A stretch of 64,000 nucleotides of DNA from Larimichthys crocea (GCF_000972845.2 NC_040028.1:17048871-17112870), one strand, 5' to 3'; positions 23,531 to 35,628 are shown, counted from the first letter of the stretch. Numbers and translations: made by a program. The notes: generated by a model not told the origin, from the sequence alone.

Positions 23531-23720
23531 TATGAGGACTCCGCTTGTTGTTTGTCGCCCCCTGTAGGTCAACTTGCTAATTACACACGGCACGTAAAAC
23601 TCCTTTACAGCTTTAAATAAAGTTTTTTTAAAAAAGCTCCTTATTTACAATATATATTCAGAATATATTTAGAAATATTTTTTATATATTTAATATATTT
23701 TCTTTTTATTTATTTTTTTG

Positions 23721-23800
23721 TGCGACGTCACCGGAAGTGTCTTCTTCGCCGGTCTGCTCTCGGTGACGCAGCTCCATGGCGGACCGTTGTAAGTTGACAG
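23721..23800 (+). promoter_or_regulatory. gpr89 core promoter / 5' UTR candidate
   Basis: About 240 bases before the gpr89 start codon, CGACGTCACCGGAAGTG combines a CRE-like and an ETS site. CCATGGCGG, a YY1-like element, follows at 23774-23782. CpG content rises in this stretch. The arrangement is typical of TATA-less housekeeping promoters, which suits a broadly expressed Golgi protein. Confidence 0.5.
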
Positions 23801-23880
23801 TTGGGGAACAAATGTCGCTGAAAATGAGAAATAACGACGTGAAACACGTTTTAAAAACATCGTGTGTTCACGCAGCATGA
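23776..23880 (+). other. Candidate upstream ORF in the gpr89 leader
   Basis: ATG in a good initiation context (GCTCCATGG) opens 34 codons ending at TGA 23878-23880, about 80 bases before the gpr89 start. If the transcript begins near the CRE/ETS element, this would be a uORF. A GTAAGT string just inside it (23790-23795) could instead act as a splice donor and remove most of it. Confidence 0.3.
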
Positions 23881-23960
23881 ACTGAGTCTGTCCTCCACCT
23901 CTGCTTCGCCTGTACGCTCGGTTTCTCTGCGGACTTTAAAGGTTTTTGTTACGGACAGTC

Positions 23961-26900
23961 ATGTCGTTTGTGGTGGACTCTGTCATCATGTTCACCTCGC
24001 AGGTAAACAAAACAACTTCTTTTTGAGTTTTTGTTTCTTTATAACAACAATGTGACGTTAAATACAACAGCAGCAGCTCGGTGAGGACAAGTTTTAACAT
24101 CCTCTGTCTCCTTAAGGCCTGAAAACGTCTTAAAAACTGTCAAAGTGTGAATGTTTTTACACTTTAACACACAAATGTGTCAACACTGTCACACACAGTG
24201 AGTTTATATTCACTGACTACATGTCTCAGACTAAACTAAACCTTGTTTTGCATGCCTGCGTACAGTTTTACAGATTATTTATGCATAAAAACAGTAAAAA
24301 CTGAAAATAAAAATGAACTTATACTCATCATAACATCCACAACAACACTGCTTCTCAAACTGTGGTATAAGTACCTCTGGTGGTACTTGAAGAAAAAACA
24401 CATTATACTATAAAAATACTACATGGAGTGTAATTTAAGCCTGATACGTAGTTACTATCATGTATTCAAGTCAAGTCTGGCTTTATTATCAAAACTGCAA
24501 CATGTACAAGACATACAGAGACTTGAAATTGTGTTTCTCTCTGTCCAAACAGCACTAAACATGAAATATAAAATACAAATATGAAATAAAAATAATAATA
24601 AAAATATATACAATATATACAAGCTAAAAGACGTCAGCGAATAGAAAAGTCTGGAGATATAAATAGTATAAACAGTATAAGCAGAATTATCAATATAAAT
24701 ATAGGTATGGTAGTATGATATAAATAAAAAAGATTTTTTTTAATTGACAGAATTTACAGTATGAACAGGGTCTATAAAAATGAAATATGTAAACAGGTGT
24801 ACACAGTGCAAATTTGGTTTTCAAGTATTTTTGAAATACTGTGTTATTCTTGTTAAATCCAGATGAGTGTTATTGTCAGCATATTCTAGTCTGGAGACAC
24901 AGATGTCTGTTTACACAGACTGGACCGTCAACAACAAACTATCTATTATGACTAAGAAGGCAGCAACAGGTCTCTTCGACCCTGGACACCACAGTGTTGA
25001 GATAGACTGGCACCTACTGTTCTCAACCAAAGCCAAGGATAGAAAATTCAGTATCTACCTCATGTCTTTGTATGTATCGTGCGCCTGTTTTGTGTTTGTG
25101 GCACTGGTAACTGTGGCTGCAACATCAGAATTCCCCTTCGGGGATCAATATAGTTGTCTGTCTAATTGTCTTACTGTCTGTCTAGAACAGACATGGTTCA
25201 CTATTTGAAAAACATGGCAGCTATCCTGTATACGTACATGTATGTAAAGTACTGTATATAAACAGGTAATAACATATTTTATAAATGAGGTAGCACACAC
25301 ACTAAAGAAGAATCTTTCTAGTTTTGTAATGTTGAATTATGTAAAAGCTCGTTAGATCTTTTGCTGATTTGGTTCCCCGGTTTAATCAGACTTGTTAGTT
25401 TGATGAAAAATATTCTCTCCTCTCTCCAGGTGCTGTTCTTTGGATTCGGATGGTTATTCTTTATGCGGCAGCTGTTTAAAGATTATGAGGTACGGTCTTA
25501 TTACACTGTGATGTGTCAAATCTTCACCTGATCGTCCCAAACGCAGCTGCATCGATGTGACATTTTGTGTTGGTTGTTGACAGGTGCGGCAGTACATCGT
25601 CCAGGTGGTTTTCTCTATCACCTTCGCTTTTTCATGTACCATGTTTGAGCTCATCATCTTTGAGATTCTTGGTGCCTTAAGTAGTACGTAAGTATGAGAT
25701 GACTCTTGTTATACCCTTTTTTATTGTTGCTTATCGCAGATGAAGTATTTAAATCCTCGTGTCTTTTGCCATAGTTCCAGGTATTTCCACTGGAAGCTGA
25801 ATCTCTATGTGATACTGCTGGTTCTCATCTTTGTGGTGCCTTTCTACATCGGATACTTTGTTGTCAGCAACATACGTCTGTGTAAGTACAGCTGATTAGC
25901 AGAGTACTGGAAATAAAAGACTGTAACTCCAAAAGACAGATGTTAGTTTACACATGGTGACACCATGTTGTGCTTTGTGTCTGTACAGTGCAGAGACAGA
26001 AGCTTCTGTTCGCTTGCATGGTGTGGTTCACCTTCATGTATTTCTTCTGGAAGTTGGGAGACCCGTTCCCCATCCTCAGTCCGAAACATGGTGAGCTTGG
26101 ATACGTCTCCTCTCTGGGCACCTTTATGGTTAGTTTATGACTGCAGATGTAAACAATGGTGCTGTCTCTCTCTTCTTGTCTTTCATTCAGGCATCCTGTC
26201 CATCGAGCAGCTAATCAGTCGTGTTGGTGTGATCGGAGTCACACTCATGGCTCTGTTGTCCGGGTTTGGTGCGGTCAACTGTCCCTACACGTACATGTCC
26301 TATTTCCTCAGGTAAGCTCAGCTTGTGGTTTGCATTTATCAGACATTACTCTCCTGGATTTCATCCCTTGTGATGCTTCCTGCTTTGTGATTCTTCACAG
26401 AAATGTAACAGACAGTGACATTCTCGCTCTGGAGAGACGGCTGCTCCAGACCATGGACATGATTGTCAGCAAGAAGAAGCGGTAAGTAAAGACAAAAAAA
26501 ATAGATTTTAATAAAACAAATAAAAGAAATGATTGAGCCACTGCAATTTGTTCTGTGTGTCTAGAATCGCCATGACACGGAGGCAGATGTACCAGCGTGG
26601 GGAAGACCAGAACAAACAGACAGGATTCTGGGGCATGATCAAGAGTGTTACCTCGACACAAACAGGCAGCGAGAGTATCCTTTTGTACTGTGTAAATATA
26701 ATTTTCCAGATAACTCTGTGATGATTCTATGCGGCGTTTGTCGTAGATGTCAGCCTTGACTCCTTCTCTCCAGACCTCTCACTGATTCAGCAGGAAGTCG
26801 ATGCTCTAGAGGAGCTGAGTCGACAGCTCTTCCTTGAGACTGTGGATCTGCAATCTACCAAGGTAACACATGTGCATGCACGGTATATATTTTCTTTATT

Positions 26901-29900
26901 CCAGATCACGTCTGCTCCTGCTACTTCTTGTCGTAAACGCCTAAACAACCCTGACTTTTTTTGCTATATTTGTGCTAGTTTCACCATTACAAGTCAGAGG
27001 AAAGCAAACATCAGTGCATTTGTCAAACGAGCATATTTTGCAGATTTTAAAGTAAAACTCTGATCAAGACAACAAGACATGGGCCCCTCACAAAGTGTGC
27101 AAGCAGTGTGTGGAGAGTTCACGAATGTGGACCAAAGGAACACATGAAAAGTTGGCATTTGGTAACCCCGTGGTTTGGAGAGAGCAAAAAGATCATTGCA
27201 TAGACTTTTGTTCAAGTGAAAACATCAGGATTTAACAAGAAAAATAAAAGTAAGATAGAATATCCTAATCTACTGTCAGCTATAAGACCAGTGCCTCATT
27301 CAGCTGAAATTCCAGTGCCAGTTTTCAAACAACTACCTCCTCTCGAAGATCTGAGTGATGTTGAAGAACGCAGTGACAGCAATGATGCAGATTTTGAAAT
27401 TCAGGAGGATTCAACAAACAAGCACATATCTGTTAAGTGCAGTATTTTTCATATTTTTTAAGAAAACGGGGATCCTGTAGTTCAAAAACTTGACGTGATG
27501 GAGAAAAACTGAGATCAGTTTTGGATTCCGCACCCAAAAATTTGTTAAAAACAGCTGTTAGACCTAACGCAACAAAAACTGTGTTCCCAGTGTAATCAAT
27601 CCCTGTAGGAAGTCATATTCAACAAACAAGCTCAACATAACCCACTGTACGCCGTAACTCAGACCTCAGGCACAGCTCTAATGAGACATTATTATTGTTT
27701 AGTATTATGGATGTGATAATGAATTAAGTAAACACATGTCAGTCACGTCACCTTTACTATTCCACGTCATCACCATGATGTACATATTTAATGAGCTCTG
27801 TAATGTTTGGCTGGCTCTAAGTGAGGTAGGTATGAAACACAAACCAGCATTCACACCTGTGCCCAGGTTAATGCATAATAAAGTTCAGCACGTGTGGATT
27901 TGTTTTAGGAGATCTTTAGGAGGTCTTTATTGACCGATTACCAGGAAGGACGGATAGTTGATAGTCAAAGAAGTTTGTACAGATGATACTTTAATTGAGC
28001 TTTCACACGAGTCATAAAAGAGTCAGAGCTGTGCAAGTCAAGACATTTACCGGTTTGGTTGACAGGTGATATGGCAAACTGGTTAGATGCTGTTTATTTA
28101 CACACCCAGCTGTTACGGAGCAATCGTCTGGGGGTTTCTAAATGCAAAGTAGTTACTAAAACGGCCGCTGACAAACGCACACTTCTTGCTTCAAGGACAC
28201 GCCTGACCTGAAACAAGGCGAAATACTTTCTGTAACATTGAAAACAGATGTCCGCCATACATGCAGTATGGTACAGCAGTGTTTATAGGCACACAACCTT
28301 GGACTGGTTCTTCAATGCAGGTCAGCTCATCCAGTTTTAGCAACAAAAGCTAATTGAAAGACCTTAGTCTCTTTTGCGTTAAGTCTTCAGTCTTCACCAT
28401 TCACTCAGTTTTTAGCTCAGCTTTTGGTCTCTACCAACTCCTGAACATAATATCTCATACTCTTTAGCTGTTAAACGCTCCTTTATGTTCACAAGCAGAG
28501 TCACATTTTACATTGTTGTTGATTCTATATCACCATGAAAGCATTGATTATAGCTGTCGAACGGTAAACATCAATCTGAATACTGTTATTCTGTTTGGGG
28601 TTAGAAGTTAAAGCTAAATGTGTAGGTATATATATATGTGTGTGTATGGCTATAGATGTGGCCTATCATGTTCTGTGAAAACCTCCGCTGCAGTTCAGTC
28701 AGGTTTACTGTCACCGTGCTGTAAATCACCACACGCACCTGACCTCATAAAAGAAAATAAAACAGTTTATTGTTTTGATAGTGCGCTGTCAGGTGTGCTC
28801 TTGGCTAATCACACACTTCATACAGATCTGAAAGAAAATGTTTTAAGATTATTCAGATCAATGATTTTCACCCAAATCAATGCAGGATCACATTGAGTCT
28901 CTCACACCTGGACTGAGAAGCACGCGGCTCACAGACGTACACACTACGCTCATTTTGACTTATCTCTGTTTCCATGTACGGTGAATGATCTGCTAATTAC
29001 TCACCACCACCTTTCCTTATCTCAGGAGCGAATTGAGTACTCGAAGACATTCCAGGGGAAATACTTCAACTTCCTCGGCTACTTCTTTTCCATCTATTGC
29101 GTTTGGAAAATCTTCATGGTGAGAACATTCACAAGTGTATTCTTGCATTGCGTCTTTCCTTCACACCAGCCCATAGACACCACCACCATTGTGTGTTTTT
29201 GTGTCACAGGCCACTATAAACATTGTGTTCGATCGAGTTGGAAAGACGGATCCAGTGACGAGGGGTATCGAAATCACAGTGAACTACTTGGGCATCCAGT
29301 TCGACGTAAGACACACGCACACACACACCTGCAGATATAGTCACATGTCATAGCACACGGCCTCCCGTAAAGATAATTGGCGAGCCCATTATCATCTCTC
29401 TGCCTGCTATCTCAGCAGTGAACCCGGTCATGATTGCTTTTAATCTTTTCCCACGTAGACAATTATTTGATTGACTCACTCACAGAGGGTGGCACTACGT
29501 TCACATTTAAATGAGTAACTGATGAATGCCGATCTCGCTTGTCGTCGTCCTCTGTCCCTACTCTAATTTCACTTCTTTATTGCTTTGCTTTTTATATTTT
29601 GTTGTTCTTTTTCTCCCCATCTCAGGTAAAGTTTTGGTCCCAGCACATCTCTTTCATCTTGGTGGGAATAATAATCGTCACATCCATCCGTGGTTTGCTC
29701 ATCACCCTCACTAAGGTAAAACTATCACCTAATAATACATCCTGAAACAGCTACAGATCAGAGATTTCTTTGAATGTTAACCAAAGATTTAATGCTCCTT
29801 TTGTTTTTAGTTCTTCTACGCCATATCGAGCAGCAAGTCCTCCAACGTCATCGTGCTCGTCCTCGCTCAGATCATGGTGAGTGTGTCACTTTATAGTTTT

Positions 29901-30163
29901 TAACACAGCCTTACAAACGACGGATAAAAGCAGAACGTTTCCTCTCTGTGTCTCAGGGAATGTATTTCGTATCATCCGTGTTGCTGATGCGCATGAGCAT
30001 GCCGCTGGAGTATCGCTCCATCGTGACGGAGGTTTTGGGAGAGCTGCAGTTCAACTTCTACCACCGCTGGTTCGACGTCATCTTCCTGGTCAGCGCCCTG
30101 TCGAGCATCCTCTTCCTGTATCTCGCTCACAAGCAGGCACCAGAGAAACACATGGCTCTCTGA
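23961..30163 (+). CDS. gpr89: Golgi pH regulator (GPR89)
   Basis: Multi-pass anion channel of the Golgi membrane needed for lumenal acidification and glycoprotein processing. Fourteen coding exons: 23961-24002, 25430-25489, 25584-25687, 25775-25881, 25989-26090, 26191-26311, 26401-26481, 26565-26674, 26774-26862, 29026-29118, 29210-29305, 29626-29715, 29811-29876, 29957-30163. They sum to 1368 nt, 455 aa, the length of the human protein, with every junction in phase. The start [14 protein letters not shown] and blocks such as [47 protein letters not shown] and the C-terminal [14 protein letters not shown] are near-identical to vertebrate GPR89. Many hydrophobic segments are visible. Intron 8 is U12-type; the others look like ordinary GT-AG introns. 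Intron 9 (2.2 kb) hosts a decayed transposon ORF. pdzk1 converges on its 3' end, as in mammals. Confidence 0.97.
24465..24800 (+). repeat. Retroelement-like repeat in gpr89 intron 1
   Basis: CAAGTCAAGTCTGGCTTTAT and the following ACATGTACAAGACATACAGA are phrases shared with dispersed fish repeats. The rest is AT-rich with ATAAATAGTATAAACAG-type repetition. Class uncertain. Confidence 0.35.
24850..25175 (+). mobile_element. 3' remnant of a non-LTR retrotransposon (LINE-like)
   Basis: The end AATTCCCCTTCGGGGATCAATA matches the CCCC...GGGGATCAATAAAG ending typical of many fish LINE 3' ends. The preceding open frame (including [20 protein letters not shown] and [12 protein letters not shown]) looks like decayed coding sequence. 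It lies in gpr89 intron 1, on the gene's strand. Confidence 0.45.
26675..26773 (+). other. U12-type (minor spliceosome) intron 8 of gpr89
   Basis: The 99-base intron begins GTATCCTTTT, the U12 donor consensus, and cannot be placed elsewhere without breaking the conserved [13 protein letters not shown] junction. Near the 3' end, CCTTGAC (26754-26760) matches the U12 branch-site consensus TCCTTRAC. The putative branch adenosine at 26759 lies 14 bases before the end of the terminal AG, within the tight spacing that U12 introns require. Confidence 0.85.
26905..27460 (+). pseudogene. Decayed transposon-derived ORF inside gpr89 intron 9
   Basis: Conceptual translation gives fragments typical of a repeated cysteine-rich ORF family seen in fish and arthropod genomes. 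[15 protein letters not shown] and [17 protein letters not shown] come first, then after a stop and frame change [14 protein letters not shown] and [12 protein letters not shown]. After another frame change come [31 protein letters not shown] and [13 protein letters not shown]. At least two frameshifts and one stop interrupt it. The family is recognised from memory; its element class is uncertain. It is on the same strand as gpr89 but intronic and non-functional. Confidence 0.65.
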
Positions 30164-30639
30164 TTCCCCGCATCGCTTTCCACCAGGGTGTGACTTTAAA
30201 TCTCGCTTTTTTTTTAATATATGGGATTTGGGAATTATATGGACTGCCTGTTCCTGAATCAGGAATGGCTGCTTGTTGGATGCAAGTGATGGGGAACTCT
30301 CAGAGCACATGAGGAAACTACTTTGTAGTATTTACAGAACAAACAGTTCTATTACAAATTAAATCTCACCTGCAAATGAAAAGCTTTTGTTCTCTGTGCT
30401 CTTAAATTTTCACTATTTTGGCCCGAAATGTTCTTTTGTCTGAACACACTGGAGCTGTACCGTTCACAGCACGTCCCTGCTTCACTTTCACTGAGGCGTG
30501 AATGGACTATATGAAGGAAACATCGTGGCATCACTCATGATCTCCGTCCTGAGGTGGCGAGTGTCGTTTGTATCAAAATATATCATTTAATTGGGAACAA
30601 TAAGAAATACCCATGAAGTAAACAGATCGTACGTGTTCA

Positions 30640-30645
30640 TTTATT
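30640..30645 (-). promoter_or_regulatory. Candidate poly(A) signal of pdzk1
   Basis: TTTATT on the + strand gives AATAAA on the minus strand, about 450 bases past the pdzk1 stop. It lies inside the 3' UTR of gpr89. Confidence 0.3.
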
Positions 30646-30724
30646 ATTTGTATTCATGGAAACTGTCATTCATTTTCTTTTCATTTAGAAACGGGAACAA
30701 CAGATTTGAATTTTCCAAACATTA

Positions 30725-30730
30725 AATAAA
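30725..30730 (+). promoter_or_regulatory. Poly(A) signal of gpr89
   Basis: AATAAA about 560 bases after the stop codon, in ATTAAATAAAAGC. It is the first good canonical hexamer in the 3' region on this strand. Confidence 0.5.
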
Positions 30731-31096
30731 AGCATCAGTCTTTGCATAGAGAAACATGAAAGTTCACAGTGTTTTTTTTGGAAACATTAATAGCGTCGGC
30801 TTTAGTTCTGCATGCTGTCGTTATCTTGATAAGATTGGTAATCTCAGATCATTACTCAGATCATTGCACAGCCTCATTTACGAGTACATCGACTGTTCGC
30901 ATCAAAGGAAGACAAAAGAGCTTCGGGAACATGTTTTGTTCTCAACTCTTTTTACACGCTGTAACTGTTCTGTCTCTGTTCTGTTTTTGTCCTTCATCTC
31001 TTTGTCTCCTCTGATATTAATTGGATGTGTGAAATAATGGATCAACATTAGATTGACAGAGGCCAAATCAGGGAAACGGGTCCTTCGAGTTTCTCC

Positions 31097-34000
31097 TCAA
31101 AGTCTCTCATCGACACTTTCTTGAGATGAAGATGATGGCGTCTAAAAAAAAAAAGAGAGGGAAAATGACAAATCACAACATTGAACATTTTCTTTTAGTT
31201 GAGTTCAGCTGAGGCTGATGGGATTGTTATTAGCTTTGGTCATAAACCAAAGTATTGAACAAATTATATAAAATCACGAAAATTAGGGATCGCCAACATC
31301 GAAAAGTCCAGTTCTTCCTGAGATCTATCCAACAGGTGTCAAGAAACTTTCCTCTAATCATCATTAGGATTCTTTGACCAAACAAACTTAACTCTCTTGA
31401 TAAATAGCACTCACCCTCTCTCTTGCTGGTTTAGTCGGGGTTTCAGGTCTGGCCTTCTCACGTTTCTCCTCCTCTGGAGAATCTGCGTAGTGGACCTGAG
31501 CGTAAGACGTTTCCCCGAGGAGCAGGCGTGTGATGCTCACTCCTTTAGCTTTGAGCTGCTCATAGACGCTCCTTTTAGCCACCAGCATCTCCAAAGAGCT
31601 ACCGCTGCGGTGGATTATTTCCACCGCCTCTTCATGGCTGCTCTGCTCCACGTTTATTCCGTTCACCTCCACCACAATGTCGCCATTCACCAGACCTGCC
31701 CTGTGAGCTGCTCCGCCCTTCACCACCTGAAACAGAGCGTGTGTTACCGCTTTGATTTGAAATGATGATTAAATGCTGCTCGTTCTTAGTTATTCTTACG
31801 TCCATGATGTACTGTCCATTCACACCCTGGATGCCGTTTAGGTGAAAGCCATAACTAGCTGAAGTCTTCTCCATCCTGCATAGTTTGGGCTTTAGTTCCT
31901 CCTCCTTTGCCTTAAAAGATGTGGACGCTCTGTCAGGAGAAGGTAACGTGAGGGCCTCTATGTAACTGGGCGGTAAGATGGACTCCTTCATCTCCTCGCA
32001 GAAAAGCATAGGAGACACTTTCCCCTGTGAGAGAGACAACAATCACACTATAGAGAATGCCTGCAGCCTGTATCAGAGTTCGACAGCGGCAACTTTACTT
32101 ACCAGCTTATACATTTGATCCGTGTCTTTGTCCACCACTAGGAAGCAGCATTTGTTTCCACTCAGCCTAATCTTGTCCACCACATGGTCATGGCTGCAGT
32201 TGTCCACCTCCTGGCCGTCCACAGCCACAAGTCTGTCCATTTCCTTCAGGCCTGCTCTTTCTGCTGGGCTGCCTCTGTCTATTGCCTTGATGAAGTGGCC
32301 TGCAGTTAATGATCACACTGTCAAAATCACAGCCTTCACCCTCTGTGGTTTAATCTTTGTCAAAACACCAGTTATTTGTAACGTGTCAATCGTGGCCTTG
32401 CCTCTTTTTTGGGGCATCTCTTTGAGCAAGAAGCCGTAGCCGTCGGATCCTTTGGTCATGTTGATGAAGCGTGGCTTGAGTGGGAGATGCTTGACTGTGG
32501 CTAACCACGCTCCTATCTTCATGCCCTTCTTCTTGTAGAACTTGTCGGTTTCCTGGTCAACCAGCAGGAACATAACGCTGCCACCAGCCAGCTTGATCTT
32601 GTCCACTACTTGCTCGTGCGTGGCGTCCTCCACGTTCTCCCCGTTGAGCTCCACCAGACGGTCATTGACTCTCACCCCTGCGTTGTGACCCACGTTTCCT
32701 GGGATCACCTCTGTAATGAAAAAACCCTCCTCACCTAGAGAGGATGTTTAGGGAGATAGAAAAAAATAATGAAAAATATTCAAACATAGAGATATTTCAG
32801 CTGAGATAGTTCTTTTCAAGTCAAACACCATCAACTATTCATTGATTTTGGTGAAACTGGATCATATTTTATGGAGAAAATGTTTTCTGGTTTTCCTCTG
32901 ATTTACAGAGTTTCCTGATGGAGAGTGAAGTAAACTGCTGCCAACTATAGCTGCTGTTAGCTCAGTTTGTTAGCCGGGCTGCCTGGACTGTGAGCTCAGA
33001 GCACCAGTGTTAGTGTTGATACCACACGTCATCAGACGTGTTTTGTTGCATCTATAACCTTATTAATGGCTCCTTATTACAAAATAATGCAGAATAATTT
33101 TGCTTCAAGTTCAAATGTTCTGCCTGGTCAGCTCACCTTTAACTGAGCGAAGAGAAAACCCGAAGCCTGAGCTGGAGTTAACCAGGTAGCACAGTTTGAG
33201 TTTTGGATCATCTTTGTCCACACCGTTGACAACCGGCGTGCTCTTATTGCTCAACAGGTTCACTCCCTGTGCTTTGGCTTGCTTGTAGGAAGCTTCATCG
33301 AGGATGTGGAACGTGACTGATGCTCCACTGTTTCTCACAATGTCCACCACCTGTCCCGAGGGAACACATGCACAGCAGAATGCTTTTAATGCTCAGCAGA
33401 AAGTCCAAAATATAGTGTAAAAAGAAAGAAAGAGCTTTTTAATTTGTCTTTACTGGCAATTAGTTACAGTTCTATCTATATTTCATTAACCAATTTTACC
33501 TTTCAACTGCTTATATTTTGGATTGGACACATATTTCATTGATCTGTTTTCTTTTCTTAGATTCTTCCCACACAACATTTCCAATTTTCCCAGCACGCCA
33601 ATACTAACAAAATTAGCCAGCTGATGCTACTTTGAGGTAAACAGACTCCATGCTTCTGTTGTCACAACATTATCTTAAAGTGCATGTTTTTTTGTCTTCA
33701 TCAGTGACCACAGTGGAAATGAGTCTTTGACTAATATATCAAACTAAAAGGGGTAGCTTAGGGGTTGGTTAGCTAAGTTCTATGCCTTCTATTCTCATTT
33801 GAGATGGGGTTAATGAAATGTTGCATGAGAAAATATGGAATATATAAATCATTAAACGCGTGCAAAGACCTGAAAATATATTTTAATTCAATGTATTTGA
33901 TGGTAAAGGAAAAAAAGCTCTTTGCTTTTTTTAATCGACTTATTGAGTGTAAAGCACTGAAGTATTATTTATTGATGTATTCACTTATATTTTGGACTTG

Positions 34001-34289
34001 TTTAGCTCCAGATTGATTTCCTGGGCTCCATATCTGGAGTTATTATTGATTCAATTAATGCACTGCAGAGATTCCACATTACCTCTGAATGGGCCAGTCC
34101 ATCAACAAATGTTCCATTGACCCGCAGGATGCGATCTCCATCTTTCATGCCAGCCAGCTCAGCTGGACCTCCCATTTCCAGGCAGCGGATCAGGTGACCG
34201 TCCTCGCCCTGCTCCACCCTCAAGAAGAAGCCAAATGTATGACCGGGCTTCTTGGTCAGAGAAATTACTTTTGGCTTGTACCCGGCCAT
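31097..34289 (-). CDS. pdzk1: PDZ-domain scaffold PDZK1 (NHERF3)
   Basis: Four-PDZ scaffold that anchors transporters and SR-BI at the apical or plasma membrane of epithelial cells and hepatocytes. Coding exons on the minus strand: 34289-34083, 33350-33137, 32734-32402, 32299-32103, 32024-31800, 31726-31415, 31141-31097. They sum to 1533 nt, 510 aa (human 519). Three PDZ carboxylate-binding loops read GFFL (20-23), GFSL (133-136) and GFHL (376-379), and PDZ3 has GFLL (241-244). PDZ domains lie at about 8-88, 120-200, 228-308 and 364-445. The start MAGYKPKVISL sits just inside an exon whose acceptor is at 34294-34293, so a non-coding first exon is expected. The intron after exon 3 is GC-AG. 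The last exon ends QESVDERL and lacks the class I PDZ ligand that ends the human protein. It is convergent with gpr89. Confidence 0.95.
32300..32401 (-). other. GC-AG intron 3 of pdzk1
   Basis: Between PDZ3 blocks KEMPQKR and HFIKAIDRGSPAE the only junction that keeps homology and phase uses donor G|GCAAGG (minus strand, 32401-32400) and acceptor ACTGCAG|GC. The intron is 102 bases. No GT donor is available close by, and reading through gives an in-frame TGA. Confidence 0.8.
32815..33070 (+). repeat. Dispersed repeat in pdzk1 intron 2 (paired with 49.35 kb)
   Basis: Contains TTTTGGTGAAACTGGATCAT, also present at about 49361, with further patchy similarity. The rest of the segment has no coding potential. 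Confidence 0.45.
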
Positions 34290-35628
34290 ATCCTAAGATA
34301 GAGGAGAGGATATAAAACATACGCATATAAAATCAAAACAGACATGCATTAGGTCTGTGTTCAATGTGTCAGTGTAATCATTCAGTCGCTGCAGTTATTT
34401 GATTTATTTATGACCTTCAAAATCTGTCGCTCCCTTTTCCTGTCACTGCTGTTAAATATCATCATTTAATAACAGATAACCCTGGATTTAAAGTGGCCTT
34501 AAAAGTGCTGATAGCTTCAGATAAAAAGTTAATCTTCCATGCCTTTGCTCAAATGGCAGTTAATGGTTAATGGCAGGCACAGCTGACTGAGGTGACGACT
34601 CTCTGTTAGAAGGACAGCCTGGACTTTGAATGTCACCGTAATCCTCATTTCCATACAGGAAGGTCTCGAAGAAAGTGTGTTGGCATGTGGACAGGTGAGT
34701 GTCGGCTGATGCGTACATGCTGACTGACCAGCAGGACACTGAATGATCTTCATGTGTTGTCTGTGTGTATGTTTGTAAAATGTGACACATCTTTTGTATA
34801 AACTATGAACTGATAAAACATTAAAAACAGAAATACACACTGACCCCAAAATAACAAATCAATTCAAATAGACTCAGATTTGATTTTCCCCATATCTTTC
34901 TCCTTAGGTTAAATTTATTTATACATATACAATTAATTTATATACATATACAGTAAATTCTACATCAAACACTCAAACTAACAGATGTTTAAATAGTGTG
35001 CAATTATCTAACCCAAGACAGTTTTAGGATGTCCTAGACAGTTTTGGAAACTTTGGACTCTCTACTAATTAAAAATAAAGTTCTGTGGGTTTAAACAGCG
35101 TTGGCCACATGATGCAAATTTGCAAATATGTACCCAGAAGCAGCCATTATACGGTTAATAGACCCAGTATTAGAATAAAACAAAAGAAAAAACATCTCAA
35201 GTTATGTGAGGCAGCTATGTTACCATCAGAAAAGTTAACTCTGGACTTATTTTAACCAAAAAAAACAAACAAAGCCACAGAGCTCCACCTCAACAAACAA
35301 ACTTAGTATTAATGATGTACTGCATGGTAATGATAAGATAATGACACGATATTAAGCAATTAAAATGAAGCAATGCCCACTTGTAACTTTTATCTTATAT
35401 TTCTGACTAATTCAGCCAAAAAGGCAAATACATGTGTGTGTATATCTAAATACTTACTGTGTGTAGCCTGCTCATAATGTCACAATCCTTTAAATTTAGC
35501 TTTTAACCCTCTGTGTATTATTATTATGTATAATAATTATATGATATGAAATAAATCTTATATATAGGTAAAACTATAACTCACCAGCTCGTCTCAGCTC
35601 AGTGTCCCAGTCTAAAGGAGGCGCTCAC

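Larger units (their letters stand above)
19561..23700. other. Intergenic region between cd200-like and gpr89
   Basis: The two genes are divergent, so this holds both promoters. No exon was recognised. Contents are an (AAAC)n tract at 20657-20707, a 428-base-spaced direct repeat at 21.1-21.75 kb, a probable interspersed repeat at about 22300-22500 and a long degenerate CA/TA region at about 22780-23530. Confidence 0.5.

Noticed and set aside
32313..32708. Readthrough of the pdzk1 PDZ3 exon as a genuine C-terminus
   Set aside because: PDZ3 would be cut in half and PDZ4 lost; the GC-AG splice restores a full four-PDZ protein of normal length.
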